DNA of 9,498 nt from an uncultured Eubacteriales bacterium (GCA_905210385.1 CAJLWS010000044.1:1-9498); one strand, 5' to 3'. Counted from the stretch's first letter, positions 1 through 6,825 are shown. The notes: generated by a model not told the origin, from the sequence alone. Made by a program: numbers and translations.

Positions 1-656
1 TTCTGGCGGCTCTGAGTCCCTGCGCACTGGCGGGCTGTGGCAAACAGGATGCAAACCTCCGGCCAGGCATCCTGTCCCTCCACATCGGCGGATGGATCCC
101 GCTCTGCGTAACCCTTTTCCTGAGCCTCCCGCAGCGCCTGCTCAAAGGACAAGCCGGCCTTGATCATCCGAGTCAGAATGTAGTTGGTTGTCCCGTTCAA
201 GATACCGTAGATCTCCAGGATCTCATTTGCGGCCAGGCACTGAGACAGGGGCCGGATGATGGGGATACCGCCCCCCACACTGGCCTCAAAAAGGTAGCAT
301 ACCCCTTTCTCTTTGGCCAACTGGGTCAGCTCATAGCCGTGGGTGGCCACCAGCTCCTTATTGGAGGTCACCACACTCTTGCCCGCCTCCAGTGCCCGCC
401 TAGTGAAGTCCAGGGCTGCTGTAGCTCCGCCAATGGTCTCCACCACAATATTAACCTCAGGATCCGACTCAATCACAGAGAAATCCTTAACAAACAGATC
501 CGAAAATGGGCTGTTCGGGAAGTCCCGCACATCCAGAATATACTTCAGCTTAACCAGATCGTCTGTCTTCTGGGCGATGCTGTTCTCATGTCCGGTGAGC
601 ACCTCAGCCACCCCGGAACCAACAGTGCCAAAGCCTAAAACCGCAACATTTACCAT
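1..656 (-). CDS. hom: Homoserine dehydrogenase, 3' end cut by window edge
   Basis: Cytoplasmic enzyme that reduces aspartate semialdehyde to homoserine with NAD(P)H, on the route to threonine and methionine. The first 218 codons are visible. Residues 8-16 (GFGTVGSGV) form the nucleotide-binding loop. NKE at 99-101 carries the lysine matching yeast Lys117. FEASVGGGIP (123-132) and NGTTNY (154-159) are family signatures. Glu185, in AERDPSADVEG, and Asp196 match the substrate-binding yeast Glu208 and Asp219. The ATG at 656 is preceded by a good site, GAGGTGG, about 8 bases away. It lies 25 bases downstream of the ACT-protein gene, so the two are almost certainly co-transcribed. Oddity: the residue four after Asp196, normally the catalytic lysine (yeast Lys223), reads Glu200 within DAWPE, and the sequence beyond Leu204 is not family-like. 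This suggests small indels near the edge. The C-terminal part, including any ACT domain, lies outside the window. Family assignment is secure. Confidence 0.93.
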   Translation of the reverse strand, partial: MVNVAVLGFGTVGSGVAEVLTGHENSIAQKTDDLVKLKYILDVRDFPNSPFSDLFVKDFSVIESDPEVNIVVETIGGATAALDFTRRALEAGKSVVTSNKELVATHGYELTQLAKEKGVCYLFEASVGGGIPIIRPLSQCLAANEILEIYGILNGTTNYILTRMIKAGLSFEQALREAQEKGYAERDPSADVEGQDAWPEVCILFATARQCAGTQSRQ

Positions 657-681
657 GGTCTTTTCCACCTCGTGTCTATAC

Positions 682-1122
682 TCAGCCCGCCAGTACCTCG
701 CAGCGGACCACTTCCTTCTTCTCCCGCAGGGCCGTGAGCAGATCCTCCAGATCAGACTCTAGCCCCATAGTCTCCAGTCCCACCGTCACCGGCGCGGCAT
801 CCCCTCCGGGAATAGCCTGGTGGATCGTCAGCACATTGCCACCCCAATCCGCAAAGGTATTCAACACCGAGGACAGCGCCCCAGGTTCATTGCGCAGCAG
901 GATCTGAATGGTTACAATCCTGCCATGGATCATATCCTGAAAGGGACGAATGGCATCCTTGTACTTATAAAAGGCGCTGCGGCTGATCCCGGCACGACGG
1001 GTGGCTGCATTCACGGTACGCACCTCGCCGGTTTCCAATAACCGTTTGGCGTCCGCCACCTTCAGGTAGATCTCCGGCAATGCCGACGCCTCCACGATGA
1101 AATACTTTTGCCTTGGGGACAT
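682..1122 (-). CDS. pheB: ACT domain-containing protein, PheB/UPF0735 family
   Basis: A 146-residue protein of the UPF0735/PheB family, thought to be an amino-acid-sensing regulatory protein; its exact role is not established. The N-terminal third contains a short helix-turn-helix-like stretch (about residues 36-57, TVNAATRRAGISRSAFYKYK). A C-terminal ACT domain, the fold that typically binds amino acids, spans about 69-146 (starting VTIQILLRNEPGALSSVL). An in-frame GTG at 1152 and an ATG at 1128 are possible starts, but AGGAG (plus-strand CTCCT at 1131-1135) sits 8 bases before the ATG at 1122, so I chose that one. The gene is first in an operon with homoserine dehydrogenase. That context fits a role tied to aspartate-family or aromatic amino acid supply. 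It has its own promoter at 1177-1205. Confidence 0.88.
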   Translation of the reverse strand: MSPRQKYFIVEASALPEIYLKVADAKRLLETGEVRTVNAATRRAGISRSAFYKYKDAIRPFQDMIHGRIVTIQILLRNEPGALSSVLNTFADWGGNVLTIHQAIPGGDAAPVTVGLETMGLESDLEDLLTALREKKEVVRCEVLAG

Positions 1123-1130
1123 ATCCATTT

Positions 1131-1135
1131 CTCCT
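1131..1135 (-). promoter_or_regulatory. Ribosome binding site deciding the pheB start
   Basis: AGGAG on the minus strand, 8 bases before the ATG at 1122. It lies too close to the ATG at 1128 and downstream of the GTG at 1152, so it selects the shorter, 146-residue form. Confidence 0.75.
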
Positions 1136-1176
1136 ACTCGCTCTCTGCCCACCCTTTTGTCTCTGTACTGCGGTCT

Positions 1177-1205
1177 ATTGTATCACAGAGAAGGACATTT
1201 CTCAA
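1177..1205 (-). promoter_or_regulatory. Sigma-A type promoter for pheB-hom
   Basis: On the minus strand, -35 TTGAGA (1200-1205), a 17-base spacer, and -10 TACAAT (1177-1182). The expected start is near 1170, giving a leader of about 48 bases before pheB. It lies between the upstream PBP terminator and pheB, so the operon is independent of the PBP gene. I see no T-box or riboswitch in the short leader. Confidence 0.8.
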
Positions 1206-1267
1206 TTCCTATTTGGCCCTGTTTTCACCAAACATTTCCCCGCTCCCGTCTGGATTTCCGGCAGGAT

Positions 1268-1309
1268 GCAAAAAATCTCCGCGAAAGGCGAACTTTCGCG
1301 GAGATTTTT
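1268..1309 (-). terminator. Intrinsic terminator of the PBP gene
   Basis: A perfect 17-base inverted repeat (1271-1287 with 1293-1309, core ATCTCCGCGAAAG) around a 5-base loop. On the minus strand it is followed by an uninterrupted T run. It starts 6 bases beyond the PBP stop codon. The arms end in A/T runs on both sides, so it could also stop plus-strand transcription. Confidence 0.9.
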
Positions 1310-1315
1310 GGACGG

Positions 1316-4159
1316 TCAATCTGTCCCCCCTGAATCCGGCGGGACCTCCGGCGTGGGCTCCACCGGCGGGCTGGACTCCACCGGCGGGTCACTGGGTTCC
1401 ACCGGGGGCTCGCTGGGCTCCACAGGAGGCTCGTAGTTGGGCCAGGTGGTCTCATCCTCCGGATCGAAACCGGGCCACTCCTCTTCCGTGGGCCAGGTCT
1501 CGGGGTCATTGATGTCAAAGGTGCTGGGGTCATACGGCTGGCCGTCGTGAGTATCGCAGTAGCGGTCCTCCTCGTTGGGGAAAAGCGTTTCGTAGATGGA
1601 GATCAGGGCGTACTCATCCCCGATGGTAACGGAATCGCTGACAACTTCTCGTTCATAATCCACCATGGTGATGGTGCGCACCGACTCCTCCGGGCAGTGC
1701 TCCCCAGCCAGCTTGTAGGCACCGGTTTCCTCCCCGTTGGCGTCCAGGATGGGGCAGTCCAGGCAGATCTCCACTGGCACATGGCAGACGCAGTACTCCG
1801 TGGGGCCGTCCCCCGCCGCCAGGTAGAAGGTCTGGCTCCGGTTGCCCCGGGAGTCGTTCTGGCAGTCCTCGGTGGCCAGGTTGCCGCAGTCCATGCACAC
1901 GGTGTAGGCCCGGAGATTGTCCAACATGGGGAATTCCCGGCGTTCCAGGCCCTGGTGAACCAGGGTCATGACCTCCCGCCACAGGTAGACGGAGGGGTTG
2001 CCCCACTGGTCGTTGACGATCTCATCATATTGGGGATAGCCGGACCAGACGGCGGCGGTATAATGGGCGGTGTAGCCAGCAAACCAGAAGTTGTAGGAGT
2101 TGTCCGAGGTGCCCGTCTTGCCCGCCACCAGCTGGCCGCTGATCCGGGCGCCGGTGCCGGTACCAGAGGTGACGGCGCTGGTGAGCATGCTGTTGATATA
2201 GTAGGCGGTGGTGTCCTTGATGGCCTCGCCATTGGTCTGGGGGGTGTGGTCCACCACCACGTTGCCGTCCATATCCTCCACCAGCAGGAAGGTGGTGGGT
2301 TCGGTGTAGGTGCCGTTGCGGGGGAAGGTGGCAAAAGCGGCAGCCATTTCAAAGGTGGTCACGCCCCGGGTCAGTCCACCCATGGCCAGGGGGCTGTAAT
2401 CGTAATCAGTCTTCCACTCCCCGGCGCTGTTATAGTAGCCCTCCTCCAGGGTGGTGATGCCAAACCGCTCCTCCAGGAATCGGAAAGACTCCTCCGGCGT
2501 CACCAACTCCAGCACCCGGGTGGCGATGGTGTTCTTGGACTCGATGACCCCCTGGAGGACAGTATACAGGCCGGAGTAGCCCCGGGGCAGGTTCAGCGGC
2601 CACACCTGGCCGTTGAGGATCCGGACCGGCGCGTCGTCCAGCACGGTGGCCGGGGTGATCAGCCCCATCTCCAGCCCGGGGGCGTACACCGACAGGGGCT
2701 TGAAGGAGGAGCCAGGCTGGCGGGTGGCCAGGGCGTTGTTCCAACCCCGGTTAACCTCCTTCTCCCCCAGGTCGCCCGACATAGCCACCACATAGCCGGT
2801 GGTGTTGTCCACAATGGTGATGGCGGAGGACAGCTCCTGGCCGGTGCTGGAAATATAACGGGAGGCATCCCAGTTCTCAAAAATCTGGTCCACGCTGGCC
2901 TGGGCGTCCGGGTCGAAGGGGGTGTAGATGCGCAGGCCGCCGGAGTATACCAGCTGGGTGGCCGCCCGCTCGGCCATGCCCTCCTCCTCCATGAAATAGT
3001 CGATCAGCTCGCTGATGACCGCGTCCACGTACCAGGAGTTGACGTTTCCGCTGTCCTCTTCCTCCACCACCGGGGTGCCGTCCTCGTTGAACTGCACGTC
3101 TCCGGTGTAAGCGTCGTCCCAGGTGAACACCAGGGTCTCGGCCACAGCGGCGTCATATTCCGCCTGGGTGATGGTGCTGTAACCGTTGGAACCGTCCGCG
3201 TCCAGCATCTCGCCCAGGATGAGCTCCTGCCGGGCCTTGTTGTAGTCCCGGCCGTTCCAGATTTCTGCCGGACCGTAGTTCTCCGCCCCGCAGTAGCTGC
3301 AAGGCTCGTCGTTGGACAGGGAGTAGGTCCCGCATTCCAGGCAGGGATAGCGGGTGACGTTGAGCTGGGCGTTGGGGCTGTATAGGGACGGGTTGTTGGT
3401 GATGCCCGCCAGAGAAGCGCACTCAGCCAGGGTCAGTTCAGACACCGGCTTGCCGAAGTAGAACTCCGAAGCCGCCTGCACTCCGTAGCAGCTGTTGCCC
3501 AGATAGATCACATTGAGGTAGAGCTCCAGAATCTCATCCTTCTCGTAGTGGTCCTCCACGTAGAGGGCGGTGAAGATCTCGCTGATCTTGCGGGTGACCG
3601 TCACATCGTCATACTGGGTGAGGTTCTTGATAAGCTGCTGGGTGAGGGTGGAGCCGCCGAAGGTGTTGCGCATGCCCAGGAACATGTTGACAAAGGCGCC
3701 GGCGGTGCGGTACCAGTCCACCCCGTTATGATCCCAGAAGCGGTGGTCCTCAATGGCCACCACCGCGTTGATCAGATCCTCTGGAATATCCTCATAGTCC
3801 ACCCACTCCTGGTTCTGCGATCCCACCAGGGTAGTCAGCTCCCGGGCCTGGCCATTGTCATCATAATAGTAGATAACAGAGTTCTCGTTGAGGGTGTAGG
3901 CATCCAAATCCAGCGTGGCGTTGGGCAGGACTGCCGTTTTGATGTAGACCGCGGCGTAGCAGGCCAGGAAAGCCCCTGTCACGATGCCAATCAAGAGCAA
4001 GGTCCCCAAAACCTGGAAGATCCGAAGGAACACTGTGGCCACTGTGGAACGTTTTTTTCGTGGCTGCTTTCCAGCATAATCCTCTCTCTGCGCCCGGCGT
4101 CCGCCCCGGGCCTGGGAGTTCCGTTGGGGCGCGTCATAACTATGATTATTCTCTGCCAT
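1316..4159 (-). CDS. Class A penicillin-binding protein (PBP1A type), bifunctional peptidoglycan synthase
   Basis: A 947-residue membrane-anchored enzyme that polymerises lipid II and cross-links peptidoglycan outside the membrane. A basic cytoplasmic tail leads into a membrane helix at about 43-72. The GT51 domain spans about 110-320. It has the catalytic Glu137 in EDHRFWDHNG, GGSTLTQQLIKN (168-179), RKISEIFTALYVE, and KDEILELYLNVIYLGN. The transpeptidase domain shows SSFK (484-487, Ser484 nucleophile), SKN (541-543) and KTG (681-683). Two features are unusual: a four-cysteine insertion at 273-290 near the end of the GT51 domain, and a cysteine-rich region at 755-868. The protein ends in repeated DPETWP-like and PPVEPS units. 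The family norm is about 650-850 residues, so this is long. The ATG at 4159 follows GGAGGT by 6 bases. It is a single-gene unit with its own promoter and terminator. I leave the symbol blank because Firmicute class A PBPs are hard to pair by name. Confidence 0.95.
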   Translation of the reverse strand: MAENNHSYDAPQRNSQARGGRRAQREDYAGKQPRKKRSTVATVFLRIFQVLGTLLLIGIVTGAFLACYAAVYIKTAVLPNATLDLDAYTLNENSVIYYYDDNGQARELTTLVGSQNQEWVDYEDIPEDLINAVVAIEDHRFWDHNGVDWYRTAGAFVNMFLGMRNTFGGSTLTQQLIKNLTQYDDVTVTRKISEIFTALYVEDHYEKDEILELYLNVIYLGNSCYGVQAASEFYFGKPVSELTLAECASLAGITNNPSLYSPNAQLNVTRYPCLECGTYSLSNDEPCSYCGAENYGPAEIWNGRDYNKARQELILGEMLDADGSNGYSTITQAEYDAAVAETLVFTWDDAYTGDVQFNEDGTPVVEEEDSGNVNSWYVDAVISELIDYFMEEEGMAERAATQLVYSGGLRIYTPFDPDAQASVDQIFENWDASRYISSTGQELSSAITIVDNTTGYVVAMSGDLGEKEVNRGWNNALATRQPGSSFKPLSVYAPGLEMGLITPATVLDDAPVRILNGQVWPLNLPRGYSGLYTVLQGVIESKNTIATRVLELVTPEESFRFLEERFGITTLEEGYYNSAGEWKTDYDYSPLAMGGLTRGVTTFEMAAAFATFPRNGTYTEPTTFLLVEDMDGNVVVDHTPQTNGEAIKDTTAYYINSMLTSAVTSGTGTGARISGQLVAGKTGTSDNSYNFWFAGYTAHYTAAVWSGYPQYDEIVNDQWGNPSVYLWREVMTLVHQGLERREFPMLDNLRAYTVCMDCGNLATEDCQNDSRGNRSQTFYLAAGDGPTEYCVCHVPVEICLDCPILDANGEETGAYKLAGEHCPEESVRTITMVDYEREVVSDSVTIGDEYALISIYETLFPNEEDRYCDTHDGQPYDPSTFDINDPETWPTEEEWPGFDPEDETTWPNYEPPVEPSEPPVEPSDPPVESSPPVEPTPEVPPDSGGTD
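1337..1429 (-). repeat. Pro/Glu/Ser repeat tail in the PBP
   Basis: Codons 911-941 encode four tandem degenerate units of the form PPVEPSE/PPVEPSD/PPVESS/PPVEPTP, visible in the DNA as repeated CACCGG-rich segments. Such Pro-rich tails are common at the C-terminus of extracytoplasmic PBPs and probably form a flexible wall-spanning tail. The repeats may vary in copy number between strains. Confidence 0.8.
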
Positions 4160-4260
4160 TCAAATACCTCCGATGTATGCAGACACGCCATATCGCGCGT
4201 CACCTTCGATCGACTTTCAGTATAGAATAGAGCGTACCCAGTTTGGGCACATATAGGGAC

Positions 4261-4289
4261 AGTATACCACACCCGCGCATTTTTGTCCA
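4261..4289 (-). promoter_or_regulatory. Sigma-A type promoter for the PBP gene
   Basis: On the minus strand, -35 TGGACA (4284-4289), a 17-base spacer, and -10 TATACT (4261-4266). It leaves a leader of about 95 bases before the ATG at 4159. It is divergent from the DUF1292 promoter about 100 bases away. Confidence 0.75.
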
Positions 4290-4388
4290 CCCTGACGGGG
4301 CGGTCATCCCCCATAGCCACCCCCTCCCTGTTGTTTCGCGCATTTTCATCATGCCTTCTCCCGGAGCGGATTTTTTCCTTCTCCCCCC

Positions 4389-4417
4389 TTGCATTTTTTC
4401 ATGGGAGACGCTACAAT
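4389..4417 (+). promoter_or_regulatory. Sigma-A type promoter for the DUF1292 gene and possibly 6S RNA
   Basis: -35 TTGCAT (4389-4394), a 17-base spacer, and -10 TACAAT (4412-4417). The leader before the gene start at 4456 is about 30 bases. I see no separate clear promoter in front of the downstream structured RNA, so this one may serve both. Confidence 0.7.
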
Positions 4418-4455
4418 AGGAATGGCTTAAACCGATGTCGAAAGGAGTGAACCCC

Positions 4456-4737
4456 ATGAGCGAAGCGTTCGGTCCTGATTTTGTCAGCGTTACCGATGAC
4501 GAGGGCAACGAATTTGAGCTGGAGCATTTGGGCACCTTAGAGTATAAAGGGTGCACCTATATGTCCTTCCTCCCTGCGGATATGGATGAGGAGGACGAAG
4601 ATTATGGGTTGATTCTCCTGAAGGTAATCGAGGAGAACGGTGAGGAACTCCTGGCCGATATCGATAATGAACAGGAGCTGGATGAGATTTATGACCTGTT
4701 CATGGAGCAGCTGTTCTCTGAGGAGGATGAGGAGTAA
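4456..4737 (+). CDS. DUF1292 family small acidic protein (YrzB-like)
   Basis: A 93-residue, strongly acidic protein with no membrane segment or signal peptide. The pattern FVSVTDDEGNEFELEHLGTL (from residue 9), then a YMSFLPAD segment, then LILLKVIEENGEELLADID matches the DUF1292 family, found widely in Firmicutes; its function is unknown. The C-terminus is a run of Glu and Asp. An in-frame ATG at 4435 exists, but AAAGGAG (4441-4447) lies 8 bases before the ATG at 4456, which I take as the start. In many Firmicutes the family gene sits near alaS and ruvX; here it is alone and divergent from a PBP gene. Its stop is only about 20 bases before a probable 6S RNA, so both may be on one primary transcript. 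Confidence 0.88.
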   Translation: MSEAFGPDFVSVTDDEGNEFELEHLGTLEYKGCTYMSFLPADMDEEDEDYGLILLKVIEENGEELLADIDNEQELDEIYDLFMEQLFSEEDEE

Positions 4738-4756
4738 GCTTCTCTTCCCCTGCCGG

Positions 4757-4941
4757 GTTCTAACTACGTGTCCACCCGTTTAAAACCCACATCTTTTATA
4801 CGGGACGCTGAACTCGTACCGCGGATCGCAGGCCTCCCAGCCCTCTCCGGAGGTGTCTGGACGTTGGAAGCGGAGAAACGGCGCGGAAGCGACCCACCTG
4901 CATTCACGTGCAGGTTTTTAATCGGGCGGCACGGCCACGGC
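4757..4941 (+). ncRNA. ssrS: Probable 6S RNA
   Basis: A region of about 185 bases with no convincing reading frame that folds as a long rod, as 6S RNA does. The closing helix pairs GUGUC (4768-4772) with GGCAC (4928-4932), and CCCG (4775-4778) with CGGG (4923-4926). Further in, CCGCG (4819-4823) pairs with CGCGG (4892-4896), and CCAG (4837-4840) pairs with CUGG (4857-4860). An apical hairpin CCUC-UCCG-GAGG lies at 4842-4853. On the 3' side, a small hairpin ACCUGCA/UGCAGGU at 4907-4919 followed by an AUCGGGCGGC segment resembles the 3' arm of E. coli 6S RNA. 6S RNA binds the housekeeping RNA polymerase by mimicking an open promoter and dampens transcription in stationary phase. The ends are approximate; an outer helix (4747-4755 with 4938-4945) may belong to a precursor. 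I assigned it from memory of the family and by hand folding, without a covariance search. Confidence 0.72.
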
Positions 4942-4961
4942 GGGGGTTTTGACCAATTTTG

Positions 4962-4989
4962 CGGGAGAGCGGACGCTCTCCCGTTTTTT
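4962..4989 (+). terminator. Intrinsic terminator after the 6S RNA
   Basis: A 9-base-pair stem (CGGGAGAGC, 4962-4970, with GCTCTCCCG, 4975-4983), a GGAC loop, then six T and a further T-rich stretch. It ends the DUF1292-6S unit before the foldase promoter. Confidence 0.92.
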
Positions 4990-5080
4990 ATTTTTCTCTT
5001 CTCATTCAAGCACAAAAATTTGTCTGTTTTGTGGCCGGTTTGTGAATTTTCCGTAGAATCAGGCTGAAACTCGATTTTTT

Positions 5081-5111
5081 CCTTGCAAGGCTTGACACAC
5101 CGTGCTATAAT
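5081..5111 (+). promoter_or_regulatory. Promoter of the foldase gene, with overlapping palindrome
   Basis: -10 TATAAT (5106-5111), preceded after 17 bases by -35 TTGCAA (5083-5088). A consensus TTGACA (5092-5097) also occurs, but only 8 bases from the -10, too near to be its partner. The -35 lies inside a perfect 10-base palindrome, CCTTGCAAGG (5081-5090), which could be an operator. The leader to the ATG at 5197 is about 80 bases. Confidence 0.75.
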
Positions 5112-5122
5112 GTCCCCATTCG

Positions 5123-5154
5123 GCACATCGGCACCTGGAGGATGTGCTTTTGTT
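5123..5154 (+). promoter_or_regulatory. Hairpin with T-run in the foldase leader
   Basis: GCACATC (5123-5129) can pair with GATGTGC (5141-5147) around an 11-base loop, followed directly by TTTTGTT. It lies between the promoter and the gene and looks like a weak terminator or attenuator. With only 7 base pairs and a broken T-run, the regulatory role is a guess. Confidence 0.35.
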
Positions 5155-5196
5155 CCGTCTATGTGAAACACCAGAAACTGAGAGGATTGATATACC

Positions 5197-6750
5197 ATGA
5201 GCGCATCCAGAGAGAAGAAGCAGCGCCAGGGCAGCGGCCCCTCTGACAAGGCCGCGCAGGCCAACCAGAAGCAAGCTGCCTATAAGCGCAAGGTCCGCAC
5301 CTACACCAGCATCGGTGTTGTCGTAGCCGTACTGGCCGCCGCGCTGCTGATTTGGAACTCCGGCTTTTTCCAGAGCCGCGCCCTCGCCGCCACCGTCGGC
5401 GACAACGAGCTGAGCGCCGCGGAGCTGAGCTACTATTACTACGACGTCCGCTACCCCTATACCATCTATAGCATGATCGACACCAGCGTCCCCGACGACG
5501 AGCAGATCTATGACGAGGAGGAGGGCACCACCTACCACGACTTCTTCCTGGATGAGGCGCTGCAAACCGCCCAATCCGAGCTGGCCCTATACGATGCGGC
5601 CATCGCCGCCGGATACTCCCAGGAGGATATTCAGGATGATCTGGACGCCAGTATTGCCTCCTTCCAGTCCGCCGCTGCCAGCAGCAATTACAGCTACCGC
5701 TCCTATCTCGTGTCCCGCTATGGTAAGTTCATGACTCCCTCCATCTTTGAGCGGCTCCTGGCCAGAACCCTGCTGGCCTCCCTGTACGCCAATGATATGG
5801 GCCAGGAGTTCTATGACTCCTATTCCACGGAAGACCTGGAGGCTTACTACGAGGAGCACGCCGATGATGTGGATGATTTCGAGTACTCCTACCTCTACTT
5901 CACGCCCGAGGCCGTCATGAATACCGATGACGACGGCAATGAGCGGACCGAGGAGGAATTGGAAGAGCTGACCGCCCAGGCCCTGGCTGATGCGAAGGCC
6001 CTGGCGGAGGAGGCTCTGGCCGCCTACGAAGACGGCACCGATGTGGCAGACCTCATCGAGGAGTATGAGCCCAACAGTTCTGGGGATCACACCACAGTTA
6101 CCGGAACCAGCAGCATCAGCAGCACCTACCGGGACGAACTGCTGGAACTGGGAGAGAATGAGGCTACTGTGGTGGAGAACGGCGAGTCCGGCTACTATCT
6201 GATCATCTTCCACAGCCGCGGCCGCAACGAAGATCTCACCGCTGATGTGCGTCATATCCTGATCCGGGCCGAAACAACTACGGACGAGGATGGCAATACT
6301 GTGGAGCCCACGGACGAAGCTTGGGAGTCCGCCCTTTCTGAAGCTGAGGATATCTTGGCCGAGTATGAGGCCGGTGAACTCACTGCGGAAGCCTTTGGTG
6401 AGCTGGCAAACGAATACTCTGACGACACCGGATCCAACACCACCGGCGGACTGTATGAGGCTGTCGCCCGCACCGACAGCTATGTAGAGGAGTTCCTGGA
6501 CTGGATCTTTGAGGATGGGCGCCAGGCGGGCGACACCGGCATCGTGCGGCACGAAGGCGATGTAGAGTCCTCCACTTCCTATTGGGGCTATCACATCATG
6601 TACTTCCAAGGCTGGAACGAGGCCGAGTGGATGCTGGATGTGCGCAGCGACATGAGCCAGGAGGACCTCACGGAGCTGCAGGACAGCCTGCTGGAGAACG
6701 ATGCCTACGCCATCACCACCGCAGACGGCGCCAAGTACCTGGGAGCTTAA
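5197..6750 (+). CDS. Membrane-anchored peptidylprolyl isomerase, PpiC/parvulin type (PrsA-like foldase)
   Basis: A 517-residue protein that probably helps secreted and envelope proteins fold outside the membrane. A basic N-terminus precedes one membrane helix at about 37-53. No cysteine follows it, so it is a signal anchor or cleaved signal rather than a lipoprotein as in B. subtilis PrsA. Residues 66-225 form an alpha-helical, SurA_N/trigger-factor-like segment. The PpiC domain spans about 349-473, with the family pattern DVRHILIRAET near its start, FGELANEYSDDTGSNTTGGLY (400-420), and WGYHIMYF near its end. Residues 226-341 look like a degenerate earlier copy. The protein is very acidic. 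The start at ATG 5197 follows AGAGGA by about 10 bases. A terminator follows at 6780-6810. I avoid prsA as a symbol because the lipobox is absent. Confidence 0.88.
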   Translation: MSASREKKQRQGSGPSDKAAQANQKQAAYKRKVRTYTSIGVVVAVLAAALLIWNSGFFQSRALAATVGDNELSAAELSYYYYDVRYPYTIYSMIDTSVPDDEQIYDEEEGTTYHDFFLDEALQTAQSELALYDAAIAAGYSQEDIQDDLDASIASFQSAAASSNYSYRSYLVSRYGKFMTPSIFERLLARTLLASLYANDMGQEFYDSYSTEDLEAYYEEHADDVDDFEYSYLYFTPEAVMNTDDDGNERTEEELEELTAQALADAKALAEEALAAYEDGTDVADLIEEYEPNSSGDHTTVTGTSSISSTYRDELLELGENEATVVENGESGYYLIIFHSRGRNEDLTADVRHILIRAETTTDEDGNTVEPTDEAWESALSEAEDILAEYEAGELTAEAFGELANEYSDDTGSNTTGGLYEAVARTDSYVEEFLDWIFEDGRQAGDTGIVRHEGDVESSTSYWGYHIMYFQGWNEAEWMLDVRSDMSQEDLTELQDSLLENDAYAITTADGAKYLGA

Positions 6751-6779
6751 GCAGCGCCAAAGCAATCCGTAACAAAAAG

Positions 6780-6810
6780 GGGCCGGACGCACAGCCCGGC
6801 CCTTTCCTTT
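6780..6810 (+). terminator. Intrinsic terminator after the foldase gene
   Basis: GGGCCGG (6780-6786) pairs with CCGGCCC (6796-6802) around a 9-base loop, followed by TTTCCTTT. It ends directly in front of the ribosome binding site of the next gene, so tcdA may be expressed by read-through. Confidence 0.85.
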
Positions 6811-6825
6811 CAGGGGGAGAATCCT

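Noticed and set aside
1547..3385. Long open frame (612 codons) on the plus strand opposite the PBP gene
   Set aside because: It is antisense to a clear PBP with all catalytic motifs; the translation is Gly/Val/His rich without family features, as expected of a shadow frame in GC-rich DNA.
4906..4920. ACCTGCA/TGCAGGT hairpin plus T-run as the end of the RNA
   Set aside because: The closing helix of the rod pairs with bases beyond it (4923-4932), so I read it as an internal 3' arm hairpin, with the real terminator at 4962-4989.
5092..5111. TTGACA paired with TATAAT as the foldase promoter
   Set aside because: The spacing is only 8 bases; TTGCAA at 5083 gives the correct 17.
4764..5264. Open frames on both strands across the DUF1292-foldase gap
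   Set aside because: They coincide with the structured RNA, terminator and promoter, lack good ribosome binding sites and have no family-like sequence.
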